5,695 bases of DNA, taken from contig DASUZD010000161.1 in the NCBI GenBank assembly GCA_036377055.1, forward strand, positions 1 to 5,695. The letters are read 5' to 3'. Both the position numbers and the translations under genes were made by a program. This DNA is from DASUZD01 sp036377055 (lineage in GTDB: Bacteria; Actinomycetota; Thermoleophilia; Gaiellales; Gaiellaceae). The stretch's first letter is position 1; each line of letters starts with the position of its first letter. Positions 1 to 5,695 of the stretch are shown piece after piece. The notes below the pieces were generated by a model. It ran no database searches, was not told where the DNA came from, and worked only from the letters and a program-made list of their open reading frames with translations.

Positions 1-24
1 AGCGCCGTTCGGCCGCCCACGCCC

Positions 25-1272
25 TCAGCGGAAGTGGCCGAAGAGCTCCGTCCTCGCGCTCTCGCGCAAGGCCCTTCCGGCGCGCTCCTCGTCCATCCAA
101 TCCCGATGCGGCACCTGCGCCGGCGGCCAGGCGCCGGCGACGAGGCGGCGCGCGTGGCGCCGCATCGCGATCTCGGCGAGGGCGTAGCCGTGGTTCTCGA
201 GCACGAAGATCTCGGCGTCGGAGAAGGCGTCGAAGTCGATCCGGATCTGGGAGATCACGTCGGCGATGAAGGAGTCGGAGTAGAACTCCACCTCCGCGTC
301 GGTGTCGTACGAGCCCGGGCGACTCGCGATTCCCCAGTAGGCGCCCTCCAGGTCTCGGCGCAGGAAGCTCGAGATCAGCCAGCGCTTGCGCACCTCGACC
401 GACTGTTCGAGCACCGTGACGACGTACCGAAGCACGTTCCATGCCGGGCCGAACACCGTCGGCGCGAACTTGAAGGTGGGCGACGCGTCGGAGACGAGGA
501 CCGCCTCGTGGTCGCGCCAGACCGGCTCGAGGGCGCCGTTGTCGACGAGCCCTCCGTCGACGAGCTGGAGCTTCGCGACGAGGCTGTCACGGTCCGCGCC
601 GCGGTACGTGCCGGGCGGCCGTGCCTCGGCCGGCACGCTCATCGGCGCGAACGCGAACGGGAAACACGCGGAGGCCGCGGCGGCGCGAGCGACCGTCCAG
701 TGGCTCGACAACGGCGCGAAGCCCGCCACCTCGTTGCCCGCCCGGCCGTGGCCGGTGTCGAAGAGCCACTGCGCCCGGAACCGAAGCTCCGTCGCGCAGA
801 ACACGAACGCGGGGTCCGCGCCAAGCTCGCTGAGCTCATGCTTTCCGGCCGGACCGTCCTCGAGGCGCTCCGCAAGCGCCTCGATCGAGACGCCGGGCCG
901 CGTCCAGTTCCACGGCAAGAACCGCTTCAGGACAGTCAGCGTGCGGATGTCGCGGCGCGCGAACTCCCGCAGCGGTTCCGCGATCTCGCCCTCGAAGTCG
1001 GCGATCGGCCGCTGCTCCGCCCACGGCTCCGGATGCTCGATCCGGTGGCGGGCGAGCTGGGCCGTCGTGACGCTTCCGCCCGACGCGGACGTGATCGTGT
1101 TCGCGCGCGTGAGGACGCCGAGCTCGTTCAGGCGCCGCAGCGCGCCGAGGTGGAAGATCGACGCGCGATAGCCGCCGCCCGAGAACGCGAGCGCTAGGCC
1201 ACGACGCTGCCCCTTCGGGACGGGAAGGTACTCCTTGATCCCGTAGTCGGTGGCGGTCTCGACGGTCGACAC
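25..1272 (-). CDS. Patatin-like phospholipase (lipid acyl hydrolase)
   Basis: This is a patatin-family serine hydrolase, expected to cleave acyl chains from phospholipids or other lipids with a Ser-Asp dyad; the actual substrate is unknown. Numbering from the GTG at 1272 (415 residues), the oxyanion-hole motif FSGGGYRAS spans 30-38. The nucleophile elbow TSASGGS follows with Ser64; the usual first Gly of GxSxG is Ser here. The conserved block ASACFPFAFAP is at 200-210, and the catalytic Asp239 lies in LVDGGLVDNGA. The SGGS form resembles the cytosolic-PLA2-like branch. The C-terminal third (about 280-415), including VRKRWLISSFLRRDLEGAYWGI, looks like a conserved extension of stand-alone bacterial patatins. 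No signal peptide or clear membrane segment is seen, so it is probably cytoplasmic. The start is uncertain: GTG 1272 has only a weak AAGAG upstream, and an in-frame TTG at 1302 would add ten residues but has no ribosome binding site. The gene follows glgB by 82 bases on the same strand, with no evident functional link. Confidence 0.88.
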   Translation of the reverse strand: MSTVETATDYGIKEYLPVPKGQRRGLALAFSGGGYRASIFHLGALRRLNELGVLTRANTITSASGGSVTTAQLARHRIEHPEPWAEQRPIADFEGEIAEPLREFARRDIRTLTVLKRFLPWNWTRPGVSIEALAERLEDGPAGKHELSELGADPAFVFCATELRFRAQWLFDTGHGRAGNEVAGFAPLSSHWTVARAAAASACFPFAFAPMSVPAEARPPGTYRGADRDSLVAKLQLVDGGLVDNGALEPVWRDHEAVLVSDASPTFKFAPTVFGPAWNVLRYVVTVLEQSVEVRKRWLISSFLRRDLEGAYWGIASRPGSYDTDAEVEFYSDSFIADVISQIRIDFDAFSDAEIFVLENHGYALAEIAMRRHARRLVAGAWPPAQVPHRDWMDEERAGRALRESARTELFGHFR

Positions 1273-1354
1273 GACGTTACTCTTGCACCAGCCAAGGGGC
1301 AATTGCGAGGGATTGGGTCGAATCGCGGCTCGTGCCGTTCCCGCTTTAGCCCGC
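1273..1354. other. Intergenic gap between glgB and the patatin-like gene
   Basis: This gap of 82 bases (52 if the next gene starts at TTG 1302) is the only noncoding stretch between genes. It holds a 4-bp stem with a 4-base loop (1326-1337, cggc/gccg) that is not followed by a T-run on the minus strand, so it is not a convincing intrinsic terminator. I see no clear promoter. Read-through from glgB into the next gene is possible, but the sequence does not settle it. Confidence 0.45.
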
Positions 1355-3229
1355 CTAGTCGGGCACCAGCCAGACGACGCCGAGCGGCGGCAGCGTCACC
1401 TCGGCCGAGAACGGCTGCTCGTGCCACGGGACAGCCTCCGACTCGACGCCGCCGAGGTTGCCGACGTCCGAGCCGCCGTAGTACGTGGAGTCGGTGTTCA
1501 GCGCCTCGCGCCAGCGCCCGCCCTGCGGCAGCCCGAGCCGGTAGCCCTCGCGGGGAACCGGTGAGAGGTTGCACGCGCAGACGAGCGCGCACGAGCCGTC
1601 CTTCGCGTAGCGCGCAAACGCCAGCACGTTGTTCGCGGCGTCGTTCGCCTCCAGCCAGCGGAAGCCCTTCGGGTCGTGGTCGTGCTCCCAGAGCGCGGAC
1701 TGCTCGCGGTAGACGCGGTTCAGCTCGCGGACGAGCTGCTGCACGCCCGCGTGGTCGGCCTGCTCGAGCAGGTGCCAGTCGAGCGAGCGGTCGTGGCTCC
1801 ACTCCTGCTCCTGGGCGAGCTCGCCGCCCATGAAGAGGAGCTTCTTGCCGGGGTGCGCCCACATGTAGGCGAGCAGCGCGCGCACGTTCGCGAGCTTCTG
1901 CCAACGGTCGCCGGGCATCTTCGAGTAGAGCGAGCCCTTTCCGTGCACGACCTCGTCGTGGGAGAGCGGGAGGATGAAGTTCTCGGAGAACGCGTACATG
2001 AGCGAGAACGTCAGCTGGTGGTGGTGGAAGCGCCGGTAGACGGGGTCGCGCTGGAAGTAGTCCAGCGTGTCGTGCATCCAGCCCATGTTCCACTTGAACC
2101 CGAAGCCGAGCCCACCGAGGTAGGTCGGCCGCGAGACACCCGGCCACGCCGTCGACTCCTCTGCCGCGGACACGACTCCGGCCTCGCGGCCGTAGACCAC
2201 CTCGTTCAGCTCCTTCAGGAACGAGACCGCCTCGAGGTCTTCGTTGCCGCCGAACGCGTTCGGCACCCACTCGCCCTCGCGCCGCGAGTAGTCGAGGTAG
2301 AGCATCGAGGCGACCGCGTCCACGCGGATCCCGTCGGCGTGGAACTCCCGGAGCCAGAAGAGCGCGTTCGCGAGCAGGAAGTTCCGCACCTCGTGCCGGC
2401 CGAGGTTGAAGACAAGCGTGCCCCAGTCGGGGTGCGCTCCGCGACGCGGGTCGAGGTGCTCGTAGAGCGCGGTGCCGTCGAAGCGGGCGAGCGCGAACTC
2501 GTCGCGCGGGAAGTGCGCCGGCACCCAGTCGAGGATCACGCCGATCCCGTGGTTGTGCAGCCGGTCGACGAAGGCGCGGAAGTCGTCCGGCGAGCCGAAG
2601 CGCGACGTGGGCGCGAAGTAGCCGGTCACCTGATAGCCCCACGAGCCCGAGAACGGGTGCTCCATCACGGGCAGCAGCTCGACGTGCGTGAAGCCGAGGT
2701 CGTTCACGTAGGCGGCGAGCTCGTCCGCGAGCTCGAGGTACGTCAGCGGACGGTTCCCCTCGAGCGGGTTCAGGCGCCACGAGCCGAGGTGGACCTCGTA
2801 GATCGACATCGGCAGCGCGTGCGGCTCGCTCGCGCGCCGCTGCTCCAGCCAGCCGGCGTCGCTCCACTCGTGGTGCGACTCGAAGACCACAGACGCCGTC
2901 CTCGGCGGCACCTCGGTCGCGAACGCGTACGGATCGGCCTTCTGGAGCACCTCGCCTGTCTTCGAGCGCAGCTCGTACTTGTAGCGCTCGCCGGGCTGCG
3001 CGCCCTCGACGAACGCCTCCCAGATCCCCGACTCGCCCACCGAGCGCAGCGGATGCGCGGTGGCGTCCCAGCCGTTGAAGTCGCCGACCACGCTCACGGC
3101 CTCCGCGTTCGGCGCCCAGACGGCGAACGCGACGCCGCCCTCGACGACGTGCGCACCGAGCTTCGCGTACAGCTCCTCGTGCCGGCCGGCACCCACGAGG
3201 TACAGGTCCAATTCGCCCAAGCGCGACAT
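1355..3229 (-). CDS. glgB: 1,4-alpha-glucan branching enzyme (GH13), short form
   Basis: GlgB cuts an alpha-1,4-glucan chain and reattaches the piece through an alpha-1,6 bond, branching the cytoplasmic glucan. The 624 residues comprise a CBM48 domain (about 20-110, with AFAVWAPNAEAVSVVGDFNG), the GH13 barrel (about 140-500) and a C-terminal beta domain containing NTDSTYYGGSDVGN (578-591). Catalytic blocks are intact: DWVPAHF (234-240), GIRVDAV with nucleophile Asp304, AAEESTAWPG with acid/base Glu357, and LSHDEVVHGKGS with Asp425. The spacings (304, 357, 425) equal those of E. coli GlgB (405, 458, 526, from memory), with a constant offset of 101. The extra E. coli-type N-terminal domain is therefore absent and CBM48 begins almost at once. 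The ATG at 3229 overlaps the mak stop by one base (TGATG). A TTG directly before it, at 3232, would add one residue. Stop codon is TAG. As the third gene of the treS-mak-glgB operon, it most likely branches the product of GlgE. Confidence 0.97.
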   Translation of the reverse strand: MSRLGELDLYLVGAGRHEELYAKLGAHVVEGGVAFAVWAPNAEAVSVVGDFNGWDATAHPLRSVGESGIWEAFVEGAQPGERYKYELRSKTGEVLQKADPYAFATEVPPRTASVVFESHHEWSDAGWLEQRRASEPHALPMSIYEVHLGSWRLNPLEGNRPLTYLELADELAAYVNDLGFTHVELLPVMEHPFSGSWGYQVTGYFAPTSRFGSPDDFRAFVDRLHNHGIGVILDWVPAHFPRDEFALARFDGTALYEHLDPRRGAHPDWGTLVFNLGRHEVRNFLLANALFWLREFHADGIRVDAVASMLYLDYSRREGEWVPNAFGGNEDLEAVSFLKELNEVVYGREAGVVSAAEESTAWPGVSRPTYLGGLGFGFKWNMGWMHDTLDYFQRDPVYRRFHHHQLTFSLMYAFSENFILPLSHDEVVHGKGSLYSKMPGDRWQKLANVRALLAYMWAHPGKKLLFMGGELAQEQEWSHDRSLDWHLLEQADHAGVQQLVRELNRVYREQSALWEHDHDPKGFRWLEANDAANNVLAFARYAKDGSCALVCACNLSPVPREGYRLGLPQGGRWREALNTDSTYYGGSDVGNLGGVESEAVPWHEQPFSAEVTLPPLGVVWLVPD

Positions 3230-4617
3230 CAAAAAGCGCTCTCCAGCAACCGCACGATCCCGGCGACCGGAATCGGCACCCAGTTGGGGCGGTTGTCGAG
3301 CTCGTACCTCAGCTCGTAGACGGCCTTCTCGAGCTCGAAGATCGCGAGCAGGCGGTCGAAGCTTTCCCCGGCCGGAACGAGCGTCGGCTCGATCGCCCCG
3401 CGGTAGCCGGCCAGGAACTCCGTCCGCGCCTCCTGCTCCCAGCCTTCCGGCGGCGGCGACCCACCGGCGATCTCGGCCGCCGAGGCGACGTATGCGAACG
3501 AGCGCAGCATCCCGGCGACGTCACGGAGCGGCGAGCGCTTGCGCCGGCGCTCGGGCAGCGAGCGCGCCGGCTCGCCCTCGAAGTCGATCACGATCCAGCC
3601 CTCGCGCGTCCACAGCACCTGGCCGAGGTGGTAGTCGCCGTGGTGCCGGATGACGCGGCCGACCCCGCCGATCTGCGACCGCGCGCGAAGGTGCTCGCGA
3701 ACGTCCTCGCCGCGGCCGGCGATCGGCTCGAGCTCCGGCAGCTCGGGCAGGTTCGCGAAGACCTGCTCGATCTCCTCGTCGATGGTCGCCGTGAGCAGGC
3801 TGAGCGTCTCGGCGCTCGGCTCCTCCGGGGAGAAGCTCGGCTCGGCCGCCTCCGAGCCGAGAACCGTGTGCATCGAGCCGGTTACCTCGCCGAGCGAGCG
3901 GAGGCGCGAGAGGAAGTCGGCGGGATCGCCTGATTCCAGCGAGCTGAACGCGAGCGTCCACCCGTCGCCCTGGCCGGGTATGAAGTTCTGGAGGATCGCG
4001 AGCGTCGCGTCCATCAGCCGCCCGGAGTGCGCCGCCCAGCCCTCGAGCGCGGCGATCCCCGAGAACCCCCGCTCGGTCAGGAAGCGGAGCAGCTCGAGCT
4101 CCGGGTTGATTCCGGCCTCGAGCCGGCGGTAGAGCTTCAGGACGAGCCGCTCGTCGAACACGACCGACGTGTTCGACTGCTCGACCCCCATCGGCCGCGC
4201 TTCGGCATGCGACGCGTCCGGGGGCGAGTCGACGGTGCGGAACTCGAGCAGCGCGTCGTCGCTCGCGAGCGTCTCGCCCGAGCCGATCAGGCGGACGAGC
4301 TCCCGCGCGAGCTCCGGGTCCTCCATCGCGTCGTACGCCGTCCAGCCGTCGACGTCGCCGATCGTGCCGTCGTCTCGCCACTCGCCCTGCGGCCGCAGGC
4401 CGAACGGCACCTGGTAGATCTCGTGCGTCCCTGGGAGGAAGCGGATCTCGACGAGCGCGAGCACGAGTCCGGGCGTGTCCGACCGCGCCGCCGTCGCCTC
4501 GAGCACGCGCGCGCCGACCACCTCGCGCGACTTCGCGCCGAACCAGCGCCGCCCAGTCACGTACTCGACGAGCCCCTCCTCGTCGATCTGATCCACGAGC
4601 CGTACGAGCTCGGTCAC
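3229..4617 (-). CDS. mak: Maltokinase (ATP:maltose 1-phosphotransferase)
   Basis: The enzyme phosphorylates maltose with ATP to alpha-maltose 1-phosphate, the donor used by GlgE. It is 462 residues long, normal for a free-standing maltokinase (also called Pep2). The N-terminal cap region carries the family signature GRRWFGAKSRE (residues 22-32). The kinase fold, related to aminoglycoside phosphotransferases, follows: EQSNTSVVF (146-154, nucleotide-binding loop), LVLKLYRR with ATP-contacting Lys161, NPELEL with Glu173, the catalytic loop HHGDYHLGQ with Asp328, then DFEGEP with metal-binding Asp345. The downstream KRSPLRDVAGMLRSF (360-374) is also typical. I chose the GTG at 4617 because it overlaps the treS stop as GTGA, has a good ribosome binding site 8 bases upstream, and begins just before the conserved cap. 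The frame stays open further upstream but there it only shadows treS. Its stop overlaps the start of glgB. Family assignment is from motifs and context; another APH-like kinase is unlikely next to treS and glgB. Confidence 0.93.
   Translation of the reverse strand: MTELVRLVDQIDEEGLVEYVTGRRWFGAKSREVVGARVLEATAARSDTPGLVLALVEIRFLPGTHEIYQVPFGLRPQGEWRDDGTIGDVDGWTAYDAMEDPELARELVRLIGSGETLASDDALLEFRTVDSPPDASHAEARPMGVEQSNTSVVFDERLVLKLYRRLEAGINPELELLRFLTERGFSGIAALEGWAAHSGRLMDATLAILQNFIPGQGDGWTLAFSSLESGDPADFLSRLRSLGEVTGSMHTVLGSEAAEPSFSPEEPSAETLSLLTATIDEEIEQVFANLPELPELEPIAGRGEDVREHLRARSQIGGVGRVIRHHGDYHLGQVLWTREGWIVIDFEGEPARSLPERRRKRSPLRDVAGMLRSFAYVASAAEIAGGSPPPEGWEQEARTEFLAGYRGAIEPTLVPAGESFDRLLAIFELEKAVYELRYELDNRPNWVPIPVAGIVRLLESAF
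3239..3244 (-). promoter_or_regulatory. Ribosome binding site of glgB
   Basis: GGAGAG on the minus strand, inside the final codons of mak, ends 9 bases before the ATG at 3229 and 6 bases before the adjacent in-frame TTG at 3232. Either spacing works, so the site confirms the start region but does not decide between the two codons. ATG is preferred as the commoner start. Confidence 0.55.
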
Positions 4618-5695
4618 TCCGCCCCCCTCAGCTGGAACCAGAAGTATCCCCGAGGCGCGAGGGTCAGCAGATACGGAAGCTCGCCGATGCGCGGGAACTG
4701 CGACTGGCCGAACATCTCGACCGGGATCCGACCCTCGTACTCGTGCAGGTCGAGCTCGACTGCCTGCGCCGAGCGCGCCACGTTGTGGACGCAGAGGACG
4801 ACGTCGTCCTGCCACTTCCGGATGTGCGCGAAGATGCGCGGGTTCTCGGGCTCGAGCGCCTCGTAGCTGCCGAGGCCGAACACCGGGTGCTGCTTGCGCA
4901 GCGCGATGAAGCGGTGCAGCCAGCGCAGGAACGAGGTCGGCGTGCGCAGCTCCGCCTCGACGTTCGTCGCCTGGTAGCCCCAGACCGGGTCCATCAGCGG
5001 CGGCAGGTAGAGCCGCGCGAAGTCGGCGCGCGAGAAGCCGCCGTTGCGGTCGCCCGTCCACTGCATCGGCGTCCGCACGCCGTCGCGGTCGCCGAGGTAG
5101 ACGTTGTCGCCCATCCCGATCTCATCCCCGTAATAGAGAACGGGTGCACCTGGGAGCGAGAAGAGGATCGCGTGCATCAGCTCGATCTCGTCGCGACCGC
5201 CCTCGAGCAGCGGCGCGAGCCGCCGGCGGATCCCGACGTTGAGCTTCATGCGCGGGTCCTTGGCGTACTCCGCGTACATGTAGTCCCGCTCCTCGTCGGT
5301 GACCATCTCGAGCGTCAGCTCGTCGTGGTTGCGCAGGAACAGGCCCCACTGGCAGTTGTCGGGGATCGCCGGGGTGTTGCGCAGGATCTCGTAGATCGGC
5401 ACCGCGGTCTCCCGCCGCAGCGCCATGAACATGCGCGGCATGACCGGGAAGTGGAACGCCATCTGGCACTCGTCGCCGTCGCCGAAGTACTCGACGACGT
5501 CCGCCGGCCACTGGTTGGCCTCCGCGAGGAGCACGCGGTCGGGGTACTTCGCCTCGATCTCCGTGCGCACGCGCTTGAGGTAGTCGTGCGTCTCCGGCAG
5601 GTTCTCGCCGTTGGTCCCCTCGCGCTCGTAGAGGTACGGCACCGCGTCGAGCCGGAAGCCGTCCATGCCGAGGTCCAGCCAGAAGCGCAGGACCT
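4614..5695 (-). CDS. treS: Trehalose synthase (maltose alpha-D-glucosyltransferase), 5' end missing
   Basis: This is a GH13 intramolecular transglucosidase that interconverts trehalose and maltose in the cytoplasm and supplies maltose to the next gene's kinase. The reading frame is open to the window edge, and 359 codons are visible. The family usually has about 550-600 residues, so roughly 200 N-terminal residues, including the start of the (beta/alpha)8 barrel, lie beyond 5695. Conserved GH13 blocks are visible. MDGFRLDAVPYL carries the nucleophile Asp (codon 5646-5648). VLLAEANQWP carries the acid/base Glu (5520-5522). FLRNHDELTLEM carries the transition-state-stabilising Asp (5322-5324). 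LPGAPVLYYGDEIGMGDN and DGVRTPMQW follow, both characteristic of TreS rather than amylase. The last ~100 residues are the C-terminal beta domain, ending at RGAE. There is no fused maltokinase domain: the stop TGA overlaps the GTG start of the kinase gene. The ATG at 5666 is internal, because VLRFWLDLG precedes it in frame. A generic alpha-amylase is the only alternative and fits less well. Confidence 0.94.
   Translation of the reverse strand, partial: VLRFWLDLGMDGFRLDAVPYLYEREGTNGENLPETHDYLKRVRTEIEAKYPDRVLLAEANQWPADVVEYFGDGDECQMAFHFPVMPRMFMALRRETAVPIYEILRNTPAIPDNCQWGLFLRNHDELTLEMVTDEERDYMYAEYAKDPRMKLNVGIRRRLAPLLEGGRDEIELMHAILFSLPGAPVLYYGDEIGMGDNVYLGDRDGVRTPMQWTGDRNGGFSRADFARLYLPPLMDPVWGYQATNVEAELRTPTSFLRWLHRFIALRKQHPVFGLGSYEALEPENPRIFAHIRKWQDDVVLCVHNVARSAQAVELDLHEYEGRIPVEMFGQSQFPRIGELPYLLTLAPRGYFWFQLRGAE
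4622..4629 (-). promoter_or_regulatory. Ribosome binding site of mak
   Basis: A purine run, GAGGGGGG on the minus strand, lies inside the last codons of treS. Its GAGG core ends 8 bases before the GTG at 4617. This supports the GTG as the true start and fits translational coupling between treS and mak. Confidence 0.6.

Noticed and set aside
25..1272. Patatin as a phage-defence effector (CapV-like)
   Set aside because: No nucleotide cyclase, sensor or other defence gene lies beside it. Its neighbours are carbohydrate-storage genes, and its sequence looks like a stand-alone phospholipase.
1273..1302. Promoter-like TTGCCC, 17 bases, TAACGT on the minus strand before the patatin gene
   Set aside because: Agreement with the consensus is weak (4/6 and 3/6), and the second box lies one base from the GTG start, too close for a normal or leaderless transcript from that codon.
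1326..1337. Small inverted repeat (cggc tcgt gccg) after glgB as a possible terminator
   Set aside because: The stem is only 4 bp and no T-run follows on the minus strand. Such stems occur by chance in GC-rich DNA.
1676..3319. A 547-codon plus-strand open frame lying antisense to glgB, and a 387-codon one at 34-1197 antisense to the patatin gene
   Set aside because: Their translations are low-complexity, rich in Arg, Val, Glu and Ala, with no recognisable domains. They mirror the GC-rich codon pattern of well-supported minus-strand genes, as expected for shadow frames in such DNA.
4618..5061. In-frame 5' extension of the maltokinase frame by 148 codons
   Set aside because: It lies wholly within treS coding sequence in another frame and its translation is Arg/Ala/Pro-rich without domain similarity. 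The GTG at 4617 with its ribosome binding site explains the kinase start.

Overview
The window reads as an ordinary piece of a GC-rich bacterial chromosome. It holds four protein-coding genes, all on the minus strand, so transcription runs from the high coordinates to the low ones. From right to left they are the 3' part of a trehalose synthase gene (treS, cut by the window edge), a complete maltokinase gene (mak/pep2), a complete glycogen branching enzyme gene (glgB), and a complete gene for a patatin-like lipid acyl hydrolase. I see no RNA genes, mobile elements, CRISPR repeats or long repeats. The strong GC richness (by eye about two thirds), heavy use of G or C at third codon positions and this gene set suggest an actinobacterium (Actinomycetota), possibly a deep-branching lineage such as Thermoleophilia. 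That assignment is inference and rests on no marker gene.

From 5695 to 3227, treS, mak and glgB are packed with overlapping stop and start codons: GTGA between treS and mak, TGATG between mak and glgB. This is strong sequence evidence for one translationally coupled operon. The enzymes form consecutive parts of the GlgE route to alpha-glucan. TreS interconverts trehalose and maltose, maltokinase phosphorylates maltose with ATP to maltose 1-phosphate, GlgE (not in the window) would polymerise it into alpha-1,4-glucan, and GlgB adds alpha-1,6 branches. glgE is therefore expected upstream, beyond 5695, or elsewhere in the genome. All catalytic residues of the three enzymes that fall inside the window are present.

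From 1354 to 1273 there is a short gap with no convincing terminator or promoter. From 1272 (or 1302) to 25 lies the patatin-like gene, with an oxyanion-hole glycine cluster, a serine nucleophile in a variant elbow (S-A-S-G-G-S) and the DGG aspartate. Its link to the glucan operon is only positional. The final 24 bases (1-24) hold nothing recognisable.

I found no sign of an undescribed system. The notable points are the compact GlgE-pathway operon with separate (unfused) TreS and maltokinase, the branching enzyme lacking the extra N-terminal domain, and the atypical nucleophile elbow of the patatin.
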